Positions 43,610 to 51,538 of a DNA stretch of 64,000 nucleotides are shown here, piece after piece. Where the stretch lies: positions 62,001 through 126,000 of the forward strand of contig DKPB01000066.1 of the NCBI GenBank assembly GCA_002471015.1, given 5' to 3'. Both the position numbers and the translations under genes were made by a program. This DNA is from Stenotrophomonas sp. UBA7346 (lineage in GTDB: Bacteria; Pseudomonadota; Gammaproteobacteria; Xanthomonadales; Xanthomonadaceae). The first letter of the stretch is position 1; each line of letters starts with the position of its first letter. The notes under the pieces were generated by a model. It saw only the letters and a program-made list of their open reading frames with translations. It did no database searches and was not told the origin of the DNA.

Positions 43610-44359
43610 TTAACCATTCAGTCGCAACAGGCTGTTGGCACTGCGCGCATTTTCGTCGCCGTGCTTGATTACTTTGACCTGCATTTCAAACTGACGCTGC
43701 AGCTGGATCATCTGCACCAATGCACCGGCGGCATCAACGTTGCTGGATTCCAGCATGCCGCTGTCCAAGGCTTTTCCCTGTGTCTGGGCGAACGCCTGCT
43801 GCGGGTCGGTGTTGCGCATCAAGCCATCCAGGCCGCGCTGCAGCCGATCATCCGGTGCATCGACCACACGCAGGCGGCCGATCATGGCCATGGTTTGCGG
43901 GCCTTCGCCCAAGGGGATGATCGACAGCGTCCCGTCATGGCCGATTTCGATGGCCTGGTGCGGCGGCACCGCGACCGGGTTGCCATTGTCGTCCAGCACG
44001 GCGTTGCCTTCGGCAGTGACCAGTTGGCCGTTGGGGGTGAGCGACAGCGCGCCGCCACGCGTGTAGGCCTCACTGCCATCAGGCGATTGCACCGCCAACC
44101 AACTGCCCGGCTGCAGGGACAGGTCCAGCGCATTGCCGGTGATCTGCTGTGCACCCACGCGGCGGTTGAAGCCGGCATCCACGTGCAGGGCATCCACCCG
44201 CGACGGATAGCCCTGGCCCTGGATGCGGAACGCCTCGGTATTGGCCAGCGCTTCCTTGAACCCGGGGGTGTCCGAATTGGCAAGGTTGTGCGAGACGGTG
44301 GCCTGCGCCTGCAGCGAGGCGCGGGCGCCGGTCATGGCGACGTAGAGGGCTTTGTCCAT
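43610..44359 (-). CDS. flgF: Flagellar proximal rod protein FlgF
   Basis: Rod subunit of 249 residues: MDKALYVAMTGARASLQAQA, SHNLANSDTPGFKEALANTE, and C-terminal LESSNVDAAGALVQMIQLQR. The central region differs from FlgG. It follows flgE by 187 bases, an unusually wide gap for this operon. Confidence 0.96.
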   Translation of the reverse strand: MDKALYVAMTGARASLQAQATVSHNLANSDTPGFKEALANTEAFRIQGQGYPSRVDALHVDAGFNRRVGAQQITGNALDLSLQPGSWLAVQSPDGSEAYTRGGALSLTPNGQLVTAEGNAVLDDNGNPVAVPPHQAIEIGHDGTLSIIPLGEGPQTMAMIGRLRVVDAPDDRLQRGLDGLMRNTDPQQAFAQTQGKALDSGMLESSNVDAAGALVQMIQLQRQFEMQVKVIKHGDENARSANSLLRLNG

Positions 44360-44546
44360 GGGGCGGGGTTCGCAGGTTGGGATTCGGGTCTGGAAAGCGG
44401 AGGCAGGCCGGGCCGTTGTACTCGGTGCAGCACGCCCACCAGGGTGTTACGTCCATCAGCAGAGCCGCGGAAAGGCTGCAGTGGAACCGGGCCGGGAATC
44501 GACCAGAGGCAGGTCCATCCCCGGTCCAGACGCCACAAGGTCTCCC

Positions 44547-45767
44547 TTAGCGGATGTTGATGATGGTCTGGGTGATCTGGTCCTGCGTGGAGACCATCTG
44601 CGCATTGGCCTGGAAGTTGCGCTGGGCAACGATCATGTTCACCAACTGCTCGGTCAGATCGACGGTGGACGCTTCCAGCGAACCGGACTGGATCTGACCA
44701 AGGTCGGAGCTGTCCGGCGCACCGGTGCGCGGGCTACCGGAGGCATTGGTTTCGGACCACACGTTGTTGCCCAGGTTCTGCAGGCCCTGCGGGTTGTTGA
44801 AGTTGGTCAGCGCCACCTGTCCCAGGGCCTGGTCGTCGCCATTGGAGTAGCGTGCGTACACCACGCCGTCGTCGGCAATGCTGATCTCGGTGAGCTTGCC
44901 GGAGGCATAGCCGTCCTGGCGGGTGTCACGCAGGGCGAATTTCTCGCCGTACTGGGTGGAGCCGGTCACGTCCAGGGTCATGTTGAGTACGCCGGCACCG
45001 GTGCTGGGCGTGAACGGATCCAGTGCGATGGTGCCGTTGGCCGGGCTGAGCAAGGCGCCGCTGTTGGAGAACTGCAGCAGGGTGGGGGCGCCAGCCGCCT
45101 GGCCATCGACGTAGTTGTGGACTTCCCATTCGTTGGCATTGGCGGTCTTTACGAAGTACGAGGTCTGGGTGTGGCTGACACCCAGCGAGTCGTACACGGT
45201 GACGCCGCCGGTGGAGTGGTTGTAGCTGTTGGCATTGGCCGGGTCCAACGGCGTGACCGTTGGCGCGGCAGCATTGGCCGGCAGGGTGAAGGTGCTGTTG
45301 ACCCGGCTGGTCTGCTGCGGCGGGCTGTCGGTGGTGAGCAGTTGCAGGTCGGTCAGTGCGCCATCGAAGCGGGTGCCATCTGCGTTGGGGGCAAACACCT
45401 GCAGGCGGGCGCCCTGCGGGTTGACCACATAGCCATTGTTGTCGGTCTGGAAGTTGCCGGCGCGCGAATAGACGCGGCTGCCGTTCATGCTCAGGGTGAA
45501 GAAGCCTTCGCCTTCCACGGCCAGGTCCAGGCTGCGTCCGGTCTGGTCGATGTTGCCCTGCGCGAACTGCTGGGCCACGTTGCTCTGGCGCACGCCTGCG
45601 CCGACCGCGTTACGGGCCAGGCCGTAGCTGGTGGAGTTGAACATGTCCGCGAACTCGGCACGCGACTCCTTGAAGCCGGTGGTGTTGACGTTGGCGATGT
45701 TGTTGGCGGTGACATTCAGATCGGCGTTGGCGGCGTTGATGCCGGACAGCGAGACATTGAAGCCCAT
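44547..45767 (-). CDS. flgE: Flagellar hook protein FlgE
   Basis: Hook subunit of 406 residues with MGFNVSLSGINAANADLNVT, ANNIANVNTTGFKESRAEFA, a beta-rich centre (GGVTVYDSLGVSHTQTSYF) and the C-terminal SLEASTVDLTEQLVNMIVAQ followed by the NAQMVSTQDQI helix. It is 32 bases after flgD. Confidence 0.97.
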   Translation of the reverse strand: MGFNVSLSGINAANADLNVTANNIANVNTTGFKESRAEFADMFNSTSYGLARNAVGAGVRQSNVAQQFAQGNIDQTGRSLDLAVEGEGFFTLSMNGSRVYSRAGNFQTDNNGYVVNPQGARLQVFAPNADGTRFDGALTDLQLLTTDSPPQQTSRVNSTFTLPANAAAPTVTPLDPANANSYNHSTGGVTVYDSLGVSHTQTSYFVKTANANEWEVHNYVDGQAAGAPTLLQFSNSGALLSPANGTIALDPFTPSTGAGVLNMTLDVTGSTQYGEKFALRDTRQDGYASGKLTEISIADDGVVYARYSNGDDQALGQVALTNFNNPQGLQNLGNNVWSETNASGSPRTGAPDSSDLGQIQSGSLEASTVDLTEQLVNMIVAQRNFQANAQMVSTQDQITQTIINIR

Positions 45768-45799
45768 GGCGATACTCCTGGAAGATGGTTCGGGGCGGC

Positions 45800-46471
45800 T
45801 CAGCTGACGCGGAGCACGTAGGCGAGCGGGGCAGAGCCCAGGCCCTTGAGGTTGAGGTAGAGGCCGTCGGTGCCGACCGTCACGCTTTCCACTTCAGCCT
45901 GCACATAGGTGCTGAGCTTGGTGTTGGTGCCGCTGCTGTCGGTGTGCGAGGCGGTGATGCTGTAGCTGCCGGCTGGCATGCGCTTGCCATCGGCGTCGGT
46001 GCCATCCCATTCAAAAGAGACCTCACCTGCAGCGTCGGCGTTCACGGTCACACTCTTCACCTTGGCACCGTTGGCATCGGTGATGTCCACGGTGACCGTG
46101 CCGGCGGCAGGTGCGGCCACCGTGCCGCGGGTGCCGCCTTCGGCTTCCAGCGCGAGCTTGGCCGAAGGCACCAGCACGTCGTGGCCGACCAGACCGGCCC
46201 CCTTGAGGATCTGGTCGTTGGACATCGCCGTCTGGAAACTCTCGACCGTGCTGTTGAGGTCGCTGATGCCCTGCACGGTGGACAGCTGCGCCATCTGCGC
46301 GACCATCTGGCTGTTGTCCATCGGCTTGAGCGGGTCCTGGTGCTGCAACTGGGTGGTCATCAGCTTCAGGAAGTCCGCCTGGTCCAGGCTGTCTTTCTTC
46401 TTGGTGGAGGTACTGGTCTGGCCGGTAAGGCCAAGCGAGCTGTAGAGATCGTTGGAGACGCTGGTGGTCAT
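45800..46471 (-). CDS. flgD: Flagellar hook assembly protein FlgD
   Basis: Hook cap of 223 residues. N-terminal motif LDQADFLKLMTTQLQHQDPL with KPMDNSQMVAQMAQLSTVQG is characteristic. The C-terminal half is an Ig-like domain (FEWDGTDADGKRMPAGSYSI). It lies 22 bases after flgC. Confidence 0.96.
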   Translation of the reverse strand: MTTSVSNDLYSSLGLTGQTSTSTKKKDSLDQADFLKLMTTQLQHQDPLKPMDNSQMVAQMAQLSTVQGISDLNSTVESFQTAMSNDQILKGAGLVGHDVLVPSAKLALEAEGGTRGTVAAPAAGTVTVDITDANGAKVKSVTVNADAAGEVSFEWDGTDADGKRMPAGSYSITASHTDSSGTNTKLSTYVQAEVESVTVGTDGLYLNLKGLGSAPLAYVLRVS

Positions 46472-46493
46472 GGGGGTATCCGGGTTGCGGGCC

Positions 46494-46901
46494 TCAGCGG
46501 CCCATCGTCAAGGTGGCCAGGGCCAGTTCCTTGGCGGTGCTGAGCATCTCCACGCCAGCCTGGTAGTTACGCGAGGTGGAAATCAGGTTGACCATCTGTG
46601 CCACCGGGTCCACGTCGGGCGAGTACACGTAGCCATCGCCATCGGCCAGCGGATGATTGGGCTCGTAGCGTTTGATCGGCGGGGCATCGCTCTGCGCGAT
46701 TTCCTTGACCTGCACGCCGGTCAGGTTGGGGTCGTTGCGGCTGGTGACGGCCTGGAAGATCGGCTCCAGCGGCTTGTAGACCGCCTCGGGTGAGCCGGCG
46801 ATGGAATCGGCATTGGACAGGTTGGAGGCAATGGTGCTCATGCGCACCGACTGCGCCTGCAGCGCCGAGCCGGCGATATCGAAGATGGGCAGGTTGCTCA
46901 T
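46494..46901 (-). CDS. flgC: Flagellar proximal rod protein FlgC
   Basis: Rod protein of 135 residues with IFDIAGSALQAQSVRMSTIA, SNLSNADSIAGSPEAVYKPL, YVYSPDVDPVAQMVNLISTS and the C-terminal helix LSTAKELALATLTMGR. It lies 10 bases after flgB. Confidence 0.96.
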   Translation of the reverse strand: MSNLPIFDIAGSALQAQSVRMSTIASNLSNADSIAGSPEAVYKPLEPIFQAVTSRNDPNLTGVQVKEIAQSDAPPIKRYEPNHPLADGDGYVYSPDVDPVAQMVNLISTSRNYQAGVEMLSTAKELALATLTMGR

Positions 46902-46911
46902 GGGCGTTCCC

Positions 46912-47313
46912 TTACTGGCCGGTGATGGCGGTCAACATGGTCTTGACCTTGGATTCGACGAAGCTCAGCGAGGCGCGGTACTCCAGCGCGGCGCGGCCGT
47001 AGGCGGCGCGTTCGGTATCCGGGTCGACGGTGTTGCCGTCCAGGCTGGGCTGAACCCCGGCCCGCAATATCTGGAACGGGTTGAGGCCGTCAGGGCTGGC
47101 GATGGCGTAGTGCTGCTCGGCGGTGGCGGTCAGGGCGCCGCTGCCAGCCACGCCCTGGGCCTGGCGCAGGGCGGCGTCAAAGTCCAAGTCGCGGGCCTTG
47201 TAGCCGGGGGTGTCGGCATTGCTCAGGTTGCTGGCAATCAGCTTCATGCGCTGCTCGCGCAGCGGCATTGCCTGGGCGTGGACGCCCAGATAGTCGGAAA
47301 TCAGGTTGGCCAT
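46912..47313 (-). CDS. flgB: Flagellar proximal rod protein FlgB
   Basis: Rod protein of 133 residues: LREQRMKLIASNLSNADTPG, YKARDLDFDAALRQA, and ALEYRASLSFVESKVKTMLT. ATG 47313 (MANLISDYLGV) is chosen because the frame upstream is derived from a GTAG repeat. It is the first gene of flgBCDEF, with a sigma-54 promoter 34 bases before the start. Confidence 0.96.
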   Translation of the reverse strand: MANLISDYLGVHAQAMPLREQRMKLIASNLSNADTPGYKARDLDFDAALRQAQGVAGSGALTATAEQHYAIASPDGLNPFQILRAGVQPSLDGNTVDPDTERAAYGRAALEYRASLSFVESKVKTMLTAITGQ

Positions 47314-47346
47314 GCGCCACCTCCCACGGATCGTTGCCGTGAGCGG

Positions 47347-47362
47347 TGCAAGCCGCGTGCCA
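47347..47362 (-). promoter_or_regulatory. Sigma-54 promoter upstream of flgB
   Basis: The minus strand reads TGGCACGCGGCTTGCA, a perfect match to the -24/-12 consensus. Confidence 0.92.
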
Positions 47363-47382
47363 GAACAGCGCCGGCCCGAAAG

Positions 47383-47529
47383 GTAGCGCCGAGCCATGCT
47401 CGGCAGGGGCACTACAAGCGAACCGCTGGACCCCGACCGATCAGGTAGTGCCGAGCCATGCTCGGCAGGGGCACTACAAGCGAACCGCCGGACCCCGACC
47501 GATCAGGTAGTGCCGGGCCATGCTCGGCA
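47383..47529 (+). repeat. 62-bp tandem repeat built on GTAG palindromes
   Basis: GTAG palindromes start at 47383, 47445 and 47507, a strict 62-base period. The linker (GGGGCACTACAAGCGAACCG and following) is repeated with one or two changes. The palindromes themselves vary (GTAGCGCCGAGCC, GTAGTGCCGAGCC, GTAGTGCCGGGCC). A degraded fourth unit (CCCGACCCATGTTCGGCAG) follows near 47556. It lies between flgB and cheV. Confidence 0.85.
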
Positions 47530-47652
47530 GGGGGCTTTACAGGCCAACCGGCCAATCCCGACCCATGTTCGGCAGAGACCGACCAGCAGCCAGTCCCGAG
47601 CGGCCCCAGCCCAAGACAGCGCTCGGGCATCCAGGCCGCCCGCCACGGAAAC

Positions 47653-48603
47653 TCAGGCGTACTGCGCCTCGGCAACCTCGCGTAGCCGGTGCAGTACGAA
47701 ATCGGCCAGCTCGTGCGGGCTGTACTTGGCCACGAAGGCGTTGGCGCCCACGCGCTCCACCATGGCGTTGTTGAATACGCCCGACAAGGAGGTGTGCAGC
47801 AGCACGAACAGCCCCGCCAGCCCCGGATGGCGGCGGATTTCCGTCGTCAGGGTGTAACCGTCCATCGCCGGCATCTCGATATCGGAGATCACCATGGCGT
47901 AGCGCTCGGCCGGGTTCTCCCCGGCAGCATGGATCTGCAGCAGGTGCTCCAGCGCCTGCTTGCCGTCGGACAGCAGGGTCGCATTGACCCCCAGCTGATC
48001 CAGCACGCTGCGGATCTGCTGACGCGCAACCCGCGAATCATCCACCACCAGCACCTGCATGGGCGGGGCGTCGGCCGGCAGCGCCATCGATGGGTCGAGC
48101 ACGGCCTCGCTGCGCAGCTGGGCGATATCGGCCAGCACACTTTCCACGTCGATCACCTGGATCAGCTCGCCCTGGAAACGGGTAACCGCGGTGAGGTAGG
48201 TCGATTCGGCGCCCAGCTCCGGCGGCGGGTGGATGTCCTCCACCGCGATGTTCACGATGCGCTCGACACCGCTGACCAGGAACCCCTGCACCGAACGATT
48301 GAACTCGGTGACCACCAGGTAGCCGGGGGCGGTGTCGGCCTCCGGCTCGCGCTCCGGGTGGCCGATGGCCAGGCCCAGGTCCAGCACCGGCACCGATCGC
48401 CCGCGGACGTCGGCAACACCGGCAAACTGCGCGGGCAGGCCGGGCACCTGGAACAGGGAGGGGCGGCGCAGCACTTCCTGTACCTTGAACACGTTCACGC
48501 CAAAAAGCTGACGGCCGCCGAGGCGGAACAACAGCAATGCCAGCCGGTTGTGGCCGGCCAGACGGGTGCGCTGGTCAATACGGTTGAGCAGGTCTTGTGA
48601 CAT
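47653..48603 (-). CDS. cheV: Chemotaxis coupling protein CheV
   Basis: Scaffold protein of 316 residues: an N-terminal CheW-like domain (about 20-165; FGVNVFKVQEVLRRPSLFQV, VADVRGRSVPVLDL) and a C-terminal receiver (about 183-310) with Asp241 in VISDIEMPAMDGY. It couples chemoreceptors to CheA and may act in adaptation. ATG 48603 (MSQDLLNRIDQR) is divergent from flgA. A sigma-28-like site ends eight bases before the start, so the message may be nearly leaderless. Confidence 0.96.
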   Translation of the reverse strand: MSQDLLNRIDQRTRLAGHNRLALLLFRLGGRQLFGVNVFKVQEVLRRPSLFQVPGLPAQFAGVADVRGRSVPVLDLGLAIGHPEREPEADTAPGYLVVTEFNRSVQGFLVSGVERIVNIAVEDIHPPPELGAESTYLTAVTRFQGELIQVIDVESVLADIAQLRSEAVLDPSMALPADAPPMQVLVVDDSRVARQQIRSVLDQLGVNATLLSDGKQALEHLLQIHAAGENPAERYAMVISDIEMPAMDGYTLTTEIRRHPGLAGLFVLLHTSLSGVFNNAMVERVGANAFVAKYSPHELADFVLHRLREVAEAQYA

Positions 48604-48610
48604 GCAGACG

Positions 48611-48638
48611 GTATCGGCGGCGGGGGCCGACAACTTGA
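48611..48638 (-). promoter_or_regulatory. Candidate sigma-28 promoter of cheV
   Basis: The minus strand reads TCAAGTTG, a 12-base spacer, then GCCGATAC. The -10 is good, the -35 has mismatches and the spacer is one base long. Transcription would begin at or just before the ATG. Confidence 0.5.
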
Positions 48639-48659
48639 GTGCCGTCGCGACCGCGGGTT

Positions 48660-48674
48660 TGGCACAGCCCTTGC
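48660..48674 (+). promoter_or_regulatory. Sigma-54 promoter upstream of flgA
   Basis: The plus strand reads TGGCACAGCCCTTGC: perfect -24 and -12 cores ten bases apart, 42 bases before the flgA start. Confidence 0.88.
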
Positions 48675-48715
48675 CTGTGTATCGGCAGGTTCGAGCTGAT
48701 CGGTTGCCATTGCGT

Positions 48716-49360
48716 ATGCGCCTGTTCCTTCTCTTGTGTCTGTTGACGCCGCTGACTGCGTTGGCCATGGCCTTCCAGCCGGTGGAGAGCATCCGTGCCG
48801 CAGCGCTGACCACGCTTGCCCCGGGCGAGGAAGGAGAGGCCGGCGTGGACGCTGGGCTGCGGCTGCCGGCCTGTCCGGTAGCCCTGCAGGCCAGGGCCAC
48901 TGCCAACACCACCGTTGAGGTTGCCTGCCCGCAGGCGGGTGGCTGGCGCCTGTTCGTGCCGGTCAAGGTGCGCCGCGAGCAGGGCGTGCTGGTGTTGAAC
49001 CGTGGTGTGGCCGCTGGAGAAACCCTGGGTCTGGCCGATATAAGTACGGTGAAGCGTGATACCGCCCGCATCGCCGGCGCCGTGCTGTCGCAGCCCGATG
49101 CTGCAGTCGGCCGGGTGGCCAGGCGTGCCCTTGCCGCCGGCAGCCTGCTGTCAGCCAACGACCTGGTGGCCCCGCGCATTGTCCGCCGCGGTGACAGCGT
49201 GGCACTGGTGGCCCGCCGTGGCGGGGTTGAGGTGCGGATGGCGGGCAAGGCCCTGGGGGACGCCGGGGAGGGGGAGCGGGTGTCGGTGGAGAACCTTTCA
49301 TCACGGCGGGTGATGCAGGGTGTGGCCACCTCCACCGGCGATGTGCTGGTCAGTCGCTGA
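48716..49360 (+). CDS. flgA: Flagellar P-ring assembly chaperone FlgA
   Basis: Periplasmic chaperone of 214 residues with a signal peptide (MRLFLLLCLLTPLTALAMA) and a C-terminal SAF domain: VLVLNRGVAAGETLGLADIS, AARRALAAGSLL-like segment (here ARRALAAGSLLSANDLVAPR), and VSVENLSSRRVMQGVAT. ATG 48716 is chosen for the signal peptide; a TTG lies six bases upstream. flgM follows by 63 bases with its own promoter. Confidence 0.94.
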   Translation: MRLFLLLCLLTPLTALAMAFQPVESIRAAALTTLAPGEEGEAGVDAGLRLPACPVALQARATANTTVEVACPQAGGWRLFVPVKVRREQGVLVLNRGVAAGETLGLADISTVKRDTARIAGAVLSQPDAAVGRVARRALAAGSLLSANDLVAPRIVRRGDSVALVARRGGVEVRMAGKALGDAGEGERVSVENLSSRRVMQGVATSTGDVLVSR

Positions 49361-49366
49361 AAGCCC

Positions 49367-49393
49367 TAAAGAACCCTCGGCCGCGGCCGTTAT
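49367..49393 (+). promoter_or_regulatory. Sigma-28 (FliA) promoter of flgM
   Basis: The plus strand has TAAAGAAC, an 11-base spacer, then GCCGTTAT, 31 bases before flgM. It allows FliA to raise the level of its own inhibitor late in assembly. Confidence 0.87.
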
Positions 49394-49423
49394 AGTTTTC
49401 GTACAGAATCAGGACTCCATCAC

Positions 49424-49726
49424 ATGAGCCAGAAAATCGACGGTGGTATTGCAGCCGCAACCCAGTTGCGCAGCGTCGCGATCAACACCAAGGTGGCCGC
49501 CGCCGGTGAAGCCAAGGCCCAGGCCGTGGCATCGGCCGACAGCGTGCGCCTGACCGGCGAAGCCACCCAGTTGCAGGCGGTGCAGCGCGAGTTGTCGGCG
49601 GCCCCGGCCATCGACCCGGCCCGGGTCCAGGCCGTGCGCGAGGCGTTGGAGAACGGCAGCTACAAGATCAATCCGGACGCAATCGCGTCGCGCATGCTGG
49701 ATCTGGACCAGCAGCTGCAGGGATGA
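49424..49726 (+). CDS. flgM: Anti-sigma-28 factor FlgM
   Basis: Small inhibitor of FliA, 100 residues, exported through the completed hook. The N-terminus is disordered and the C-terminal half has the family helix pattern IDPARVQAVREALENGSYKI, NPDAIASRMLDLDQQL. fliA itself is not in the window. It overlaps flgN by four bases (ATGA). Confidence 0.95.
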   Translation: MSQKIDGGIAAATQLRSVAINTKVAAAGEAKAQAVASADSVRLTGEATQLQAVQRELSAAPAIDPARVQAVREALENGSYKINPDAIASRMLDLDQQLQG

Positions 49727-50061
49727 ACCTGAGCATGGGCGATCCGCTGGAGCGGCTGAGCGATGCGCTGGATGGCGAGCAGCGGGCGCTGATCGAACAC
49801 GACGTGGCGGCGCTGGTCGCGGCCACCGGCAAAAAGCTGGAGGCCCTGCGCGAACTGGAACGGCAGCCGCCGCTGCACAACGCCGACCGCCTGAAGGAAC
49901 TGGCCGAACGCAACCACGCCAACGGCGTGCTGCTGGCCCGGCGCCGCCGTGAGGTCAACTGGGCCTTGCGCCAGCTTGGCCGCAGCGAGGCAGCCCCGTC
50001 CTATGACGCCAAGGGCCAGGCCCAGACCGTCCACGCCCGGCGGCCCTTGGCCGTGGCCTGA
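49723..50061 (+). CDS. flgN: Flagellar export chaperone FlgN
   Basis: Chaperone for FlgK and FlgL, 112 residues, all helical: LSDALDGEQRALIEHDVAAL, AATGKKLEALRELE, RRREVNWALRQLG. Position right after flgM and length support the call. ATG 49723 overlaps the flgM stop. Confidence 0.9.
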   Translation: MNLSMGDPLERLSDALDGEQRALIEHDVAALVAATGKKLEALRELERQPPLHNADRLKELAERNHANGVLLARRRREVNWALRQLGRSEAAPSYDAKGQAQTVHARRPLAVA

Positions 50062-50134
50062 TCGGGCGCGGGCAACGCAGTCCGCATTCATCCCGCTATA
50101 GTGGCAGCCCCCACCTTTGCTGTGCCGGCTGCCC

Positions 50135-51355
50135 GTGAACGCATCAGATTATTCTTCGCTAGCCCCCATTCCATCGGCCGCCACCCTGCGCGCGTTGGGC
50201 GAACGGGTGCAGCACGGCATGTTGGTGTTCAATGGCCGCTTCGAGGTCAGCATGGCCAATGGCCTGGCCCGCCAGCTGTTTGGCGCGCAGGCTGCCAGCG
50301 GTGCCAACCTGGCCCGCGAGCTGGAAACACTGCTGCCACCTTTCGCCTTGCCGCAGGCCCGCGAGACCGGCAACTGGACCGGTAGCCTGCCGGTGGGCGA
50401 GCGGGTCATCACCGTGCACCTGCACCACCACGCCGATGCCGGTGGCGACGCCTATCTGGCGCTGTTCCAGCATGTCGACGGGCCGGAAGACTACGAACGC
50501 GAGCTGCAACAACGCCATGCCGAACTCCGCCAGGCCTACCTGCGATTGAACGGCGCGCAGGAAAAATTGCTGCAATCGGAAAAAATGGCCTCGATCGGCC
50601 AGTTGGCGGCAGGCGTGGCGCATGAGATCAACAACCCGATCGGCTACGTGCATTCCAACCTGGGCAGCCTGCAGGAATACCTGCGCAGCCTGTTCACGGT
50701 GATCGAGGCTTATGAGCGCGCCTTGCGTGCGCCCGACCCCAAGGCCTTGATCGCGGAAATCGACGATATCCGCAACCGCCTGGACATCGATTTCATCAGC
50801 CGTGACCTGCCACAGCTGATGGCCGAGTCGCGCGAAGGCATCGAGCGCGTGACCCGTATCGTGCGTGACCTGAAGGACTTCTCCTATTCCGGGCGCGATG
50901 AGTCGTGGAAGCTGGTGGACCTGCATGCAGGCCTGGAATCCACCATCAACATCATCTGGAACGAGCTCAAGTACAAGGTCACCTTGGAGCGTCGTTATGG
51001 CGAGCTGCCGATGATCGAGTGCCTGCCGTCGGAACTGAACCAGGTCTACATGAACCTGCTGCTCAATGCCGGCCACGCCATTGCCGACCGCGGCAACATC
51101 ATTGTCAGCACCGGCGTCGACGGTGATGAGGTGTGGGTGGAGTTCCAGGACAACGGTGCCGGTATTTCGCCGGAACTGCGCCAGCGCATCTTCGATCCGT
51201 TCTTCACCACCAAACCGGTGGGCAGCGGCACCGGGCTGGGCCTGTCGATCTCCTACGGCATCATCAACAAGCACCATGGTCGCATCGACCTGGACAGTAC
51301 CGTCGGCGAGGGCTCGCGCTTCCGCATTGTCCTGCCCATCCGCCAGCCCAAGTGA
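50135..51355 (+). CDS. Sensor histidine kinase (RavA-like, soluble)
   Basis: Cytoplasmic kinase of 406 residues. A PAS-like N-terminal domain (LGERVQHGMLVFNGRFEVSM) is followed by a coiled linker, HisKA with His163 in GVAHEINNPIGY, and HATPase_c with LNLLLNAGHAIAD-type N box (here YMNLLLNAGHAIA), VEFQDNGAGI and GTGLGLSISYGI. No membrane segment is present. The start is GTG 50135 (VNASDYSS), because no ATG precedes the domain. It is co-directional with flgMN (73 bases after flgN) and convergent with the GGDEF-EAL-REC gene. In Xanthomonas a similar kinase, RavA, accompanies RavS and RavR; the equivalence is inferred. Confidence 0.87.
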   Translation: MNASDYSSLAPIPSAATLRALGERVQHGMLVFNGRFEVSMANGLARQLFGAQAASGANLARELETLLPPFALPQARETGNWTGSLPVGERVITVHLHHHADAGGDAYLALFQHVDGPEDYERELQQRHAELRQAYLRLNGAQEKLLQSEKMASIGQLAAGVAHEINNPIGYVHSNLGSLQEYLRSLFTVIEAYERALRAPDPKALIAEIDDIRNRLDIDFISRDLPQLMAESREGIERVTRIVRDLKDFSYSGRDESWKLVDLHAGLESTINIIWNELKYKVTLERRYGELPMIECLPSELNQVYMNLLLNAGHAIADRGNIIVSTGVDGDEVWVEFQDNGAGISPELRQRIFDPFFTTKPVGSGTGLGLSISYGIINKHHGRIDLDSTVGEGSRFRIVLPIRQPK

Positions 51356-51395
51356 CCCCGGCGGCAGGCCCGGTGCAAGCGGCCGAACGGCAGCG

Positions 51396-51466
51396 GATCT
51401 GCGCCCCTTGGTCGCTGCGGTGACGGCCATTCCGCGTCCGCAGGTCGGCAGCGGGGGGCGCAGATC
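51396..51466. terminator. Long inverted repeat between convergent genes
   Basis: GATCTGCGCCCC (51396-51407) is exactly complementary to GGGGCGCAGATC (51455-51466), with a 47-base loop. It may terminate both converging transcripts. Confidence 0.45.
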
Positions 51467-51538
51467 GCTATCTGCACAAGTGCGCGGTTGGCGTTGCGGC
51501 ATACCCCGTGCTACAGGGTGGTGCCTCCACCGGCTTGC

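Larger units (their letters stand above)
47314..47652. other. Intergenic region between cheV and flgB
   Basis: 339 bases without a gene. It contains the flgB sigma-54 promoter and the 62-bp tandem repeat. Apparent open frames here come from the repeat. Confidence 0.7.

Noticed and set aside
44415..44440. Weak sigma-54-like site (TGGTGGGCGTGCTGCA, minus strand) upstream of flgF
   Set aside because: Only the GG and GC are right; both boxes have several mismatches and chance matches are frequent in GC-rich DNA.
47383..47529. Tandem repeat considered as a CRISPR array
   Set aside because: Spacers as well as repeats are near identical, the units are palindromic GTAG elements, and no cas genes are present.
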